DNA from: DAHVFK01 sp035310985
Lineage (GTDB): Bacteria; Pseudomonadota; Gammaproteobacteria; Burkholderiales; SG8-39
Direction: 5' to 3'
Assembly: GCA_035310985.1 (NCBI GenBank)
Contig: DATGDH010000133.1
Coordinates: forward strand, 1 to 64,000
DNA: 64,000 nt
Shown: piece after piece, positions 15,985 through 24,353 of the stretch
How the letters are laid out: each line of letters opens with the position of its first letter
Numbering within the stretch: the first letter of the stretch is position 1
Notes under the pieces: generated by a model
The model's input: only the letters and a program-made list of their open reading frames with translations
What the model was told of the DNA's origin: nothing
Databases searched by the model: none
Position numbers and translations under genes: made by a program

Positions 15985-16985
15985 TCGGCACCCTGCTCTC
16001 GGGCGATCTGCCGCGCAGCCGGGCGCTCTCGGCGGCGCTGCTCGTCGTCCTCGTCGCGCTCGCGTTCGCGCCGTTCCTCTTCCCCGGCACGCGCTCGCTC
16101 GATGTCGCCGCCAAGGTGTGCGTGTTCGTGCTGCTCGCGGCGAGCTACGACCTGCTGCTCGGCTATACCGGAATCGTCTCGTTCGCGCACACCATGTTCT
16201 TCGGCATCGGCGGCTACGGCATCGGCCTGGCCGCGGCCAGCTGGGGGCCGAGCTGGACGAGCCTCGCCGCGGGCGGCGTGCTCGCTTTGCTGCTTTCGGC
16301 CGCGGTCGCGCTCGGCGTGGGCCTGCTCAGTCTGCGCGTGCGCGCGATCTTCTTCGCCATGATCACGCTCGCGGTCGCGGCGTTCTTCCAGATCCTCGCC
16401 TCGCAGATGTCCTGGCTCACCGGCGGCGAGGACGGCGTGAATTTCAGCCTGCCGCGGCTGCTGCAGCCGCGCCTCGCGGCCTACTACCTGGTGTTTGCCG
16501 CCTCGCTCGCGCTGTTCCTCGTGCTGCTGCGCATCGTCAATTCGCCCTTCGGCCGCGTGTTGCTCTCGATCCGCGAGAACGATTTCCGCGCCGAAGCGCT
16601 CGGCTACCGCACAGTCATCTACCGCACCGCGGCCAACTGCATCGGCGCGCTCGGCGCGACCGCCGCAGGCCTGCTGTATGCGGTCTGGCTGCGCTACACC
16701 GGCCCCGGGGCGACGCTCTCCTTCGACATCATGGTCGACATCCTGCTGATGGTGGTCATCGGCGGGATGGGCACGATGTACGGCGCGGTGCTCGGCGCGA
16801 CGATCTTGGTGCTGGCGCAAACCTATCTGCGCGATCTGATGAAGCTGGCGAGCGGCGCGCTGAAGGGCCTGCCGCTGCTGCCCGACCTCGTGCATCCCGA
16901 CCGGTGGCTGCTCTGGCTCGGGGTGCTGTTCGTGCTGTGCGTGTACTACTTTCCGACCGGCATCGTGGGACGGTTACGAAAATGA
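15981..16985 (+). CDS. livM: Liv-type ABC transporter permease LivM
   Basis: Second permease, 334 residues, overlapping livH by four bases. The family segment LLLGYTGIVSFAHTMFFGIG and the cytoplasmic loop IRENDFRAEALGYRTVIYR are both present, and the end (YYFPTGIVGRLRK) is typical. It overlaps the next gene by four bases (ATGA), tying the hydrolase to the transporter operon. Confidence 0.94.
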   Translation: MIGTLLSGDLPRSRALSAALLVVLVALAFAPFLFPGTRSLDVAAKVCVFVLLAASYDLLLGYTGIVSFAHTMFFGIGGYGIGLAAASWGPSWTSLAAGGVLALLLSAAVALGVGLLSLRVRAIFFAMITLAVAAFFQILASQMSWLTGGEDGVNFSLPRLLQPRLAAYYLVFAASLALFLVLLRIVNSPFGRVLLSIRENDFRAEALGYRTVIYRTAANCIGALGATAAGLLYAVWLRYTGPGATLSFDIMVDILLMVVIGGMGTMYGAVLGATILVLAQTYLRDLMKLASGALKGLPLLPDLVHPDRWLLWLGVLFVLCVYYFPTGIVGRLRK

Positions 16986-17818
16986 TGTCGAAATATGCGA
17001 TCTGCGAGGGCCGCGAGATCCACTACACCGAGTGGGGCGCGGACCGGAGCGAAGCGGTGATCGCCTGGCACGGCCTGGCGCGCACCGGGCGCGACATGGA
17101 CGACATCGCCGCGCACCTCGCGGCGCGCTACCGCGTGATCTGCCCGGACACGCTCGGCCGCGGCCTCTCCGAGTGGAGCGCCGCACCGCAGAAGGAGTAC
17201 TGCCTCGCTTTCTATGCGCGACTCGCGGTGTCGCTCGTCGAGCAGCTGCGCCTCGAGCGCTGCCACTGGCTCGGCACCTCGATGGGCGGTGCGCTCGGCA
17301 TCCATCTCGCCGCCGGCGCGCTGAAAGGGCGCATCCGGCGCCTGGTGCTGAACGACATCGGGCCGAAGCTCGGCGAGGCCGCGGTCGAGCGCATCCGCGC
17401 TTACGCCGGCAACCCGCCGCAGTTCGCCAGAATGAGCGAGCTCGAGCAGTACTTCAGGACCGTGTACAAGCCGTACGGCTGGCTGTCGGACGATCAGTGG
17501 CGGCGCCTCGCCGAGACCTCGGCGCGCCGCACGGCCGAAGGCAAAGTCACACCGCATTACGATCCGAACATGGTGATGCAGTTCGTGCACCACCCGCACG
17601 ACTACGACCTATGGGAGGCGTGGGACGCGATCGACGTGCCGACGCTGTGCCTGCGCGGCGAGCGCTCGGACCTGCTGCTCGCCGACACCGCCGACGAGAT
17701 GAGAAAGCGCGGCCCGCGCGCGGTAGTGGTCACGATCGCCGGCTGCGGCCACGCACCGGCGCTGAACGTCCCCGACCAGTTCGCGCTCGTCGAGCGCTTT
17801 CTCGGTGGCGGGAAATGA
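16982..17818 (+). CDS. Alpha/beta-fold hydrolase
   Basis: A cytoplasmic hydrolase of 278 residues. The oxyanion HG motif (AWHGLARTGRDMD), the nucleophile elbow GTSMGG (Ser about 101), a late Asp (LRGERSDLL) and the catalytic His (GCGHAPALNV) are all in order. Its overlap with livM and the following DpgC-like gene suggest it acts on the imported compound, for instance as an ester or thioester hydrolase or a ring-cleavage-product hydrolase. The substrate is not determined. Two adjacent ATGs (16982, 16985) are possible starts. Confidence 0.88.
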   Translation: MMSKYAICEGREIHYTEWGADRSEAVIAWHGLARTGRDMDDIAAHLAARYRVICPDTLGRGLSEWSAAPQKEYCLAFYARLAVSLVEQLRLERCHWLGTSMGGALGIHLAAGALKGRIRRLVLNDIGPKLGEAAVERIRAYAGNPPQFARMSELEQYFRTVYKPYGWLSDDQWRRLAETSARRTAEGKVTPHYDPNMVMQFVHHPHDYDLWEAWDAIDVPTLCLRGERSDLLLADTADEMRKRGPRAVVVTIAGCGHAPALNVPDQFALVERFLGGGK

Positions 17819-17882
17819 GGGGCGGCAAGGCCTAGTTTTCCACGCCGGCGTCGCGGTCTTGGCGTGCTATGTTCTGCGCGCC

Positions 17883-19289
17883 ATGACCGAGAATCCTCCC
17901 GCCGAATCCCTGCTCGCCGCCGCCGGCCTGCCCGCGGACGAGGCGCGCGAATGGCTGCGCGCGCGCCCCTCGGGCACGACCTCGCTCGAGGCGGACGTCG
18001 CGCGCTACGGCCGCTACTTGGCGCTGGGCGACGCGCTGCTCGCGCGCCTGCCGGCGAAGCCCACGCGCTCCGAATCAGAGCGCATCGCCGCCGAGACGTT
18101 GATCGGTCATGGCAGACAGGCGCGCAGCGACTTCCTGCTTGCGCATGCGACCGCGGTCTACGACGCGCTGACCGGCGGCCGCTCGCGCTTCGTGCGGCTG
18201 GAAGAGCTTTGCACGGCTGCGGCCGAGGCGTTTCCCGGCCTCGTGCCCGGGCGCGCGCAGCTTGCGCGCGAGGCGGCCCTGATACAGCGCGACAAGGACG
18301 GCGCCGAGGTCGACCAGGGAATCTTTCTCGCGCACGTGCTCGCGGACGAGCGCGCCGGGCGCCACCTGTCCCACGCGATGCTCCTGCCGCGCGCCGAGTC
18401 CGCCGCGCTGCTGCCCGAGCTCGCGCGGCGCGGCGCGATCGGGCTAGCCGGGGCGCGCCTCGTGCGGCGCGGCCGGGCGCTCGAGCTTTCGATGCGCAAC
18501 CCCGAGGTACTGAACGCCGAGGACGCGACGACGCTGGAGGGCTTCGAGACCGCGATCGACCTGGCGCTGCTCGATCCGGCGAGCGAGGTGTGCGTGCTGC
18601 GCGGCGATGCCGTGACACATCCACGCTACGGCGGCGCGCGCGTGTTCGGCGCCGGTATCAATCTCACGCACCTCTACCACGGCCGCATTCCGTTCCTCTG
18701 GTTCCTCACGCGCGACATGGGCGCGGTGAACAAGCTCTACCGCGGCCTCGCGCGCCCCCACATCGACCCCGAGCACCCGGCCGCCGAGCCCGCCGAGAAA
18801 CTTTGGATCGCCGCGGTGGAAGCCTTCGCCATCGGCGGCCACTGCCAGCTGCTGCTCGTCATGGACGAGGTGATCGCCGGGCGCGACGCCTACATGACGC
18901 TGCCGGCGAGGAAGGAAGGCATCATCCCCGGCGCGGCGAACCTGCGCCTCGCGCGCTTCGTCGGCGCGCGCGCCGCGCGCCAGGCTGTGCTCGCCGACCG
19001 GCGCATCGACTTCGACAGCCCCGACGGCCGCCTGGTGTGCGACGAGCTGGTCGCGCCCGGCGACATGGATCGCGCGATCGACGCGCGCGTCGCGTCGCTG
19101 ACCGGCTCGGGCGTCGTGAGCGCTTCCGGCAACCGGCGCGCGTTCAGGATCGGCGAGGAGCCGCTAGACGCCTTCCGCCGCTACATGGCGGTCTACGCCT
19201 GGGAGCAGGCGCGCTGCCATTTCAGCCCGACACTGATCGCCAACCTGGAGAAGCACTGGAACGCCGCCGCGCGGCGGCTGCACGGCTGA
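17883..19289 (+). CDS. DpgC-like cofactor-independent oxygenase, crotonase superfamily
   Basis: A protein of 468 residues in the enoyl-CoA hydratase fold with the long N-terminal helical extension of DpgC. DpgC oxidises 3,5-dihydroxyphenylacetyl-CoA to 3,5-dihydroxyphenylglyoxylate with O2 and no metal or cofactor. Visible family blocks are THPRYGGARVFGAGINLTHL, FLTRDMGAVNKLYRGL, GGHCQLLLVMDEVIAGRDAY and ARKEGIIPGAANLRLARFVG; the last two hold the crotonase oxyanion and catalytic loops. ATG 17883 is chosen as the start of conserved sequence. It lies 64 bases after the hydrolase, in line with the liv operon. The identity of the aromatic acyl-CoA is inferred only. Confidence 0.82.
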   Translation: MTENPPAESLLAAAGLPADEAREWLRARPSGTTSLEADVARYGRYLALGDALLARLPAKPTRSESERIAAETLIGHGRQARSDFLLAHATAVYDALTGGRSRFVRLEELCTAAAEAFPGLVPGRAQLAREAALIQRDKDGAEVDQGIFLAHVLADERAGRHLSHAMLLPRAESAALLPELARRGAIGLAGARLVRRGRALELSMRNPEVLNAEDATTLEGFETAIDLALLDPASEVCVLRGDAVTHPRYGGARVFGAGINLTHLYHGRIPFLWFLTRDMGAVNKLYRGLARPHIDPEHPAAEPAEKLWIAAVEAFAIGGHCQLLLVMDEVIAGRDAYMTLPARKEGIIPGAANLRLARFVGARAARQAVLADRRIDFDSPDGRLVCDELVAPGDMDRAIDARVASLTGSGVVSASGNRRAFRIGEEPLDAFRRYMAVYAWEQARCHFSPTLIANLEKHWNAAARRLHG

Positions 19290-19293
19290 CCCG

Positions 19294-20640
19294 TTAGCGC
19301 TCCCTGCCCGCCTCGTGGAACGCCTTCTGCACCGGCGAGAGCAGGTACTCGAGCACGCTGCGCGTGCCGAGGTGGATCTCGGCGGCGACCTGCATGCCGG
19401 GGGCGAGTGCATAGCGCGCCTCCTCGGTCGCGAGCGCCTGCGACTCGAGCTTCACCAGCGTGCGGTAGGCGAGCGGCCCCATCGGCCGGTCGCGCCCGCC
19501 GAGCGTGTCCGAGCGCGTGTTGGCCGAAGGCGCCTCGGTCGCGTCCGCGCTCACGTGCTCGACCACGCCCTCGACCATGCCGTACTTCTGGAACTGGAAC
19601 GGCGCGAGCTTCAACTTCACCTTCTGCCCGGCGCGCACGAAGCCGATGTCCTGGTTGCCGATCCACACCTCGGCCATCAACCGCTCGTCGTGCGGCACGA
19701 GCGTCATGAGGATCGTGCCGGGCGCCGCCACCGTGCCCACGGTGTGGGTGGCGAGGTCCTTCACCGTGCCGTCGACCGGGGCGCGCAGCTCGAGCAGCGC
19801 GCTGCGGTGCTGGTGCTTGGTGAGCTCCTGGCGCGCTCGTTCGAACTGCGACGCGGTCTCGACCCGCTCGGTCCGCAGCTGGCGCCGGTAGTCGGCGGTG
19901 ATCTGCGCGATCTTGCGCTGCGACTGCTCGATCAGCGCCAGGTTCGCGCGAATGACGTACTCCTGCGCGCGCAGGTCCTGCTCCTTCTCGATCCGCTCGC
20001 GCGCCTTGTCGGTGGCGAGGATGCGGCCGGCGTAGCCGTCGCGCGCGAGCTGGTCGAACGCGCGCTCCTGCTCGACGTAGTGCGGCAGCACCTGCTCGAG
20101 CTTCGCCTTCGTCTGGCGCGCGGCGGCGAGATCGTTCTGCGCCTTGTCGAGCAGGCTCCTCTCCTGCGCGAGTGCATTCTCGTAGGCCCTGACGTTCGCG
20201 CCGAACTGCGCCGCGACCTCCGCGTGCAGGTCCTCCCGGTCGCCCTCCGCGCGCCCGAATTCGCCGCTTTGCAACTGCGCATCGATGCGCCGCAGCGCGA
20301 GGCGCTTCAGCTGGAAGTCGGTTTCCAACGTCTTCAGGTCGGCACTCGTAAACGCCGGATCCATCCTGATCAGCACCTGCCCGGACTTCGCCTGCTCGCC
20401 CTCGCGCACCAGGATCTCCTTCACGATCCCCTGCTCGGCCGGCTGCACGATCTTGAGGTAGCTCGAAGGCACGAGCTTGCCGTCCGCGACCGCCACGATG
20501 TCGAGCCGCCCGAGCACCGCCCAGAGAAGCAGGCACACGAGCAGTGCCGCGAGCATGCGGAACATCCAACCCGCGAGCGGCGCGGGCGGCCTGTCCTGGA
20601 TGCGCAGCAGAGGGGGCGCGAAGTCGATCGGGTCGGCCAT
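19294..20640 (-). CDS. Type I secretion membrane fusion protein, HlyD family
   Basis: The periplasmic adaptor that joins an ABC exporter to a TolC-type outer-membrane channel. The 448 residues comprise one N-terminal membrane helix (about 28-48), a biotinyl-lipoyl half-motif (VQPAEQGIVKEILVREGEQA), a long coiled coil (about 110-290), the second lipoyl half (LRAPVDGTVKDLATHTVGTV) and a C-terminal beta domain. The ATG overlaps the stop of the exporter gene (TAATG). No TolC homologue or substrate gene is in the window. Confidence 0.92.
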   Translation of the reverse strand: MADPIDFAPPLLRIQDRPPAPLAGWMFRMLAALLVCLLLWAVLGRLDIVAVADGKLVPSSYLKIVQPAEQGIVKEILVREGEQAKSGQVLIRMDPAFTSADLKTLETDFQLKRLALRRIDAQLQSGEFGRAEGDREDLHAEVAAQFGANVRAYENALAQERSLLDKAQNDLAAARQTKAKLEQVLPHYVEQERAFDQLARDGYAGRILATDKARERIEKEQDLRAQEYVIRANLALIEQSQRKIAQITADYRRQLRTERVETASQFERARQELTKHQHRSALLELRAPVDGTVKDLATHTVGTVAAPGTILMTLVPHDERLMAEVWIGNQDIGFVRAGQKVKLKLAPFQFQKYGMVEGVVEHVSADATEAPSANTRSDTLGGRDRPMGPLAYRTLVKLESQALATEEARYALAPGMQVAAEIHLGTRSVLEYLLSPVQKAFHEAGRER

Positions 20641-22745
20641 TATTGAGCAGTCCTCTCCCCCAACCTTACGACCTCGTCCATCTGCAGCCCCTTCGGCACC
20701 TGGTGCGCGATGAAGAGCGTCGTCACGCGTCCTTTGAGTTGATTCACGGTCTGCGCGAACTGCTCGGCGGTCGCCTGGTCGAGGCTGCTGGTCGCTTCGT
20801 CGAAGACGAGAATCTTCGGCCGCTTGAGGATGGCGCGGGCGATGGCGAGGCGCTGTTTCTGGCCGCCGGACAAGCCCACGCCATGCTCGCCGATCTCGGT
20901 GTTGTAGCCCTTCGGAAGCTTCTCGATCACGTCGTGGATCTCGGCGATCTTCGCGGCCTGGACGACGTCGGCGAAGCCGGCGTTGGGGTTCGCGGCGATC
21001 AGGTTCTCGTAGATGGTTCCGGAGAAAAGGTAGGTCTCCTGGGGCACGATGCCGAAGTATTGCCGCAGTTCGTTGGCGGAAAGATGGCGCAGGTCGCGGC
21101 CGTCGATCTCGATCGATCCTTCCTCGGCCTGGTAAAAGCCAAGAAGGAGCTTCGCTAGAGTGCTCTTCCCTGAGCCCGAGGGGCCGGTGAGGACGGTGAG
21201 CTTGCCGGGCTTGAGGGAGAGACTCAGGTCCTTGAACAGCCAAGGCTGCTCAGGCGCGTAACGGAATCCGAGGTCGCGGATCGTGACCTCCCCCTTGCCG
21301 TCGGCGGCGCGCGACGGGGCGAGCGCGTACGGCTCGGCGGGAGCGTCCATGATGTCGCCCAGGCGCTTGACCGCGATATTGGCCTGCTGGAACTCCTGCC
21401 ACAGCGAGGCAAGCCGCAGCATCGGCAGGCTCATGCGGCTGGCGAACATCTGGAAGGCGACCAGCATGCCGATGGTGAAGCCTTCGTTCCTCATCACGAG
21501 CAGCGCGCCGACGCACAGGATGCCGAGTGTCATGGTCTGCTCGAGCGCGTTCGCGGCGACGTTGTAGCTGTTCGAGAGCGTGCGGGTCGAGAACCCCGCG
21601 GCGAGGTAGGAAGCGAGGTAATCGTCGTAGCGCGATTCCAGGCGCGGCTCCATCTGCAGCGACTTTACGGTCTCGATCCCCGAGACATACTCGGTGAGGA
21701 AGGCCTGGTTCCTCGCGCCGAGCAGGAACTGGCGGTTGAGCCGCGCGCGCAGCACCGGCGTCACGCCCAGGCTGATGGCGACGATCAGCGCGAGGGTGCC
21801 GGCCGCGATGAGCGTGAGCTGCCAGCTGTAGAAGAACATCACCGCGAGGAACACGGCGAGGAACGGTAGGTCGAGGAGCAGCGATACCGCGGCGCCGGCC
21901 ATGAACTCGCGGATCGTCTCGACCGCGTGCACACGCGCCACCAGCACGCCGGTGGGGCGATGCTCGAAGTACGGCAGGGCGAGGCGCAGCAGGTGGCGGA
22001 ACACCTGGCTGCCGAGCACCGCGTCGACCCGATTGCCGGTGTGCAGGACGAGGTACTGCCGCAGCCAGCTCATGCCCGCGTTGAACAACATGAACATCGC
22101 CAGGCCCACGGCGATGACGACCAGCGTGCTGGTGGTCTGATGCACCACCACCTTGTCGATGATCACCTGGGTGAAGAGAGGCGTGGCGAGGCCGATGAGC
22201 TGGATGAAGAGCGACGCCACGAGCACGTCGCGCCAGATCGAGCGGTGCTTGAGGAGCTCCGGAATGAACCAGCGAAAGCCGAACGGCTTTTTCCGCTCTT
22301 CGACGCCGGCAGACTCCTCGTGCGCGCCGTGCTCGCGGGACACCAGGATCGCCTCGGGCTCGAAGAACTCCTCGAAGTTGCGCGCGAGGCGCGTGCGCGG
22401 CAGCTCGCTCTCTGCCTCGACGTACAGGATGCGCTCGCCGTCGCATTTGAGGATCAGCCCCGGCCTGGCCGGCTGCCGCAGGAACGCGATCGCCGGCAGC
22501 GGCGCGCGCGCCAGGCGGCCGCCGCCGAGCGAGGTCTGCCCGGCGCGAAAGCCGAACGCGCGCGCGGCCTCGACGAGCTGCGCGCGGTCGTGCGGCGGCG
22601 GGAACTGTTGCAGCAGGAGCGCCGCGTCGAAAGGTAGCCGGTGGATCCGGCAGAGACTGTCGAGCAGCCAGACGAACTGCCCGGTGCCGGGCGCCGAGCC
22701 GCACGGCTCCGCCCCCGGCGGCGAAGCCGCGTCGGCCTGTGCCAT
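20640..22745 (-). CDS. Type I secretion ABC transporter with degenerate C39 domain
   Basis: An HlyB/LapB-type exporter of 701 residues. An N-terminal C39-like domain (about 18-140) is followed by six membrane helices and an ATPase with Walker A TGPSGSGKST, signature LSGGQKQRLAIARA and Walker B ILVFDEATSSLD. The peptidase Cys motif expected near the N-terminus is not intact (WLLDSLCRIHRLPFD), so this is probably a non-cleaving docking domain for RTX-type substrates. ATG 22745 follows GGGGGA. The promoter at 22766-22793 is duplicated ahead of the orphan C39-like gene at 23801-24265. Confidence 0.93.
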   Translation of the reverse strand: MAQADAASPPGAEPCGSAPGTGQFVWLLDSLCRIHRLPFDAALLLQQFPPPHDRAQLVEAARAFGFRAGQTSLGGGRLARAPLPAIAFLRQPARPGLILKCDGERILYVEAESELPRTRLARNFEEFFEPEAILVSREHGAHEESAGVEERKKPFGFRWFIPELLKHRSIWRDVLVASLFIQLIGLATPLFTQVIIDKVVVHQTTSTLVVIAVGLAMFMLFNAGMSWLRQYLVLHTGNRVDAVLGSQVFRHLLRLALPYFEHRPTGVLVARVHAVETIREFMAGAAVSLLLDLPFLAVFLAVMFFYSWQLTLIAAGTLALIVAISLGVTPVLRARLNRQFLLGARNQAFLTEYVSGIETVKSLQMEPRLESRYDDYLASYLAAGFSTRTLSNSYNVAANALEQTMTLGILCVGALLVMRNEGFTIGMLVAFQMFASRMSLPMLRLASLWQEFQQANIAVKRLGDIMDAPAEPYALAPSRAADGKGEVTIRDLGFRYAPEQPWLFKDLSLSLKPGKLTVLTGPSGSGKSTLAKLLLGFYQAEEGSIEIDGRDLRHLSANELRQYFGIVPQETYLFSGTIYENLIAANPNAGFADVVQAAKIAEIHDVIEKLPKGYNTEIGEHGVGLSGGQKQRLAIARAILKRPKILVFDEATSSLDQATAEQFAQTVNQLKGRVTTLFIAHQVPKGLQMDEVVRLGERTAQ

Positions 22746-22765
22746 AGAACGATCCCCCCGAGGAG

Positions 22766-22793
22766 AATCTACTCCGGCGTCAGGCTTTTGTAA
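22766..22793 (-). promoter_or_regulatory. Promoter of the type I secretion operon
   Basis: On the minus strand, TTACAA (22793-22788), a 16-base spacer and TAGATT (22771-22766) form a moderate sigma-70-type promoter. The same boxes, spacing and flanking GGAGTAGATTCT occur ahead of the orphan C39-like gene, so the element is conserved by duplication. Confidence 0.6.
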
Positions 22794-22856
22794 TCTAGAC
22801 AAAGGGATAAACCCGGGCGGTTTAGTCAATCGCGCTTCACTTATAGTCGCGCCCTC

Positions 22857-23804
22857 ATGCTCGCGATCTTCCAAGTCACCACGCCCTTCTTCGCGCTCAT
22901 CCTGTGCGGCTATCTCGCCGCGCGGCTGCGGCTGCTGCCGGAGAACGCGGTGCCGGCGCTGAACACCTTCGTCCTCTACTTCGCGCTGCCATGCCTACTG
23001 TTCCGCTTCTGCGCGGGCACGCCTTTCGGCGAACTGGTCAACCTGCCGGTGTTCTTCGCCTACCTCGCGACCGGGCTCGCGCTGTTCGCCGCCGTCGCTC
23101 TGCTCGTACGCCGCATGGCGCGCGAGAGCCTGCGCGACGCGGCCTTCGCGGCGCTCGCCGGATCCTGGTCGAACTGGGGCTACATGGGCTTCGCGCTGCT
23201 GCCGCCGATCCTCGGCCACGCGGCGCTCGCGCCGCTGATTGCCGCCGGCATGGCCGATCTGCTCGTGCTGGTGTCGCTCGCGCTCGCGCTCTCGGCGCTG
23301 CAGGATCACCACGGCGCGGATTTCGGCGCCGCGCTCGCCGGCGTGTTCGCGCGCATCGCGAAGAACCCGATGATCTGGGGCGTGATCGCCGGCAGCGCGT
23401 TCTCGGCGTGGCAGGCGAGCCTGTGGCCGCCCGGCGACCAGCTCGTGCGTCTGCTCGGCGAGGCGGCGGTGCCGGTCGCGCTGTTTACGATCGGGGTGTC
23501 GCTCTATCGTCCCGGCACGCGCATCGCGCGCACCGACGTGTTCGTCATCGCCGGCGCGAAGCTGCTCGCGCATCCCTACCTCGCCGCGCTGATGGCGGTC
23601 TACGTCTTTCGCCTGCCGCAACTCGAAATGCGCACGCTGGTGCTCGCGGCGGCGCTGCCCGCCGCGGGCACGGTGTTCCTGTTCGCCGAGCGCCAGGGCG
23701 CGAACGCCGAGCGCATCGCCGCCGTGATCCTCGTGTCGACCGCGCTCGCCTTCTTCAGCTTCTCGGCACTGTGCTGGGCGTTCGGCCTGCGCGTCGGCGG
23801 CTAG
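22857..23804 (+). CDS. AEC-family transporter (auxin efflux carrier type)
   Basis: An inner-membrane carrier of 315 residues with about ten hydrophobic helices in two inverted halves. The family's first half (LNTFVLYFALPCLLFRFCAG) and the crossover segments SWSNWGYMGFALLPP and EAAVPVALFTIGVSL are recognisable. AEC proteins move small organic anions such as malonate or other carboxylates; the substrate here is unknown. It is divergent from the type I secretion operon, and its end overlaps the orphan C39-like gene by four bases in convergent orientation. A TATAGT box at 22842-22847 would make the transcript nearly leaderless. Confidence 0.88.
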   Translation: MLAIFQVTTPFFALILCGYLAARLRLLPENAVPALNTFVLYFALPCLLFRFCAGTPFGELVNLPVFFAYLATGLALFAAVALLVRRMARESLRDAAFAALAGSWSNWGYMGFALLPPILGHAALAPLIAAGMADLLVLVSLALALSALQDHHGADFGAALAGVFARIAKNPMIWGVIAGSAFSAWQASLWPPGDQLVRLLGEAAVPVALFTIGVSLYRPGTRIARTDVFVIAGAKLLAHPYLAALMAVYVFRLPQLEMRTLVLAAALPAAGTVFLFAERQGANAERIAAVILVSTALAFFSFSALCWAFGLRVGG

Positions 23805-24265
23805 TGCGACGACTCGCGCTCGGGCGCCGCGACGATCACCTCGGGCTCGAAGAACTCCTCGAAGTTGCGCGTGAAGCGCGTGCGCGGCAGGTCGGTGCAA
23901 GCCTCGACGTGCAGCAGCCGGCCCGCATCGCATTTGGCGATCAACCCGGGAACCGGCTCGAGTCGGACCGCCGGCAGGCTTTGCGTCATGTCGGGACGCA
24001 GGAACGCGATCGCCGGCAGCGACAATGCCTCCAGCTCGCTGCCGCGCGGCGTCAGCACTTCGGCGCGCAAGCCGTGCGCGCGCACCGCGTCGACCAGACC
24101 TTCGCGCAGGTGCGGCGCCGGAAAGCGCTGCACCAGGCGCACCGCATCGAACGGCACGCCGTGCGCCCGGCACAGGCTGCCGATCAGCCAGATGAACTGC
24201 TTGGTGGTGAGCTTGGGCGCGTACACCGCCTCGCTGGCAGTGCGCCCGGCGTTTATATGCGACAT
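23801..24265 (-). CDS. Free-standing C39-like domain protein, paralogue of T1SS exporter N-terminus
   Basis: A soluble protein of 154 residues that matches the first 140 or so residues of the type I secretion ABC transporter: QFIWLIGSLCRAHGVPFDA against QFVWLLDSLCRIHRLPFDA, LPAIAFLRP against LPAIAFLRQ, and LPRTRFTRNFEEFFEPEVIV against LPRTRLARNFEEFFEPEAIL. It then stops; no transmembrane or ATPase part follows. The peptidase Cys motif is degenerate in both. It may be a detached docking or chaperone domain for the secreted substrate, or the truncated remains of a duplicated transporter gene. Its conserved promoter and intact frame favour function. Confidence 0.85.
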   Translation of the reverse strand: MSHINAGRTASEAVYAPKLTTKQFIWLIGSLCRAHGVPFDAVRLVQRFPAPHLREGLVDAVRAHGLRAEVLTPRGSELEALSLPAIAFLRPDMTQSLPAVRLEPVPGLIAKCDAGRLLHVEACTDLPRTRFTRNFEEFFEPEVIVAAPERESSH

Positions 24266-24286
24266 GGGGATTGCTTCCGCGGGCAG

Positions 24287-24314
24287 AATCTACTCCAACC
24301 GGCGGATTCTGTAA
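24287..24314 (-). promoter_or_regulatory. Promoter of the orphan C39-like gene
   Basis: On the minus strand, TTACAG (24314-24309), 16 bases and TAGATT (24292-24287). The block from GTCTAG to GGAGTAGATTCT matches the promoter at 22766-22793 closely, although the intervening spacer has diverged. Confidence 0.6.
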
Positions 24315-24353
24315 CCTAGACGAAAAGATAAGCGGGCGCGGCGCTTGCGCGCA

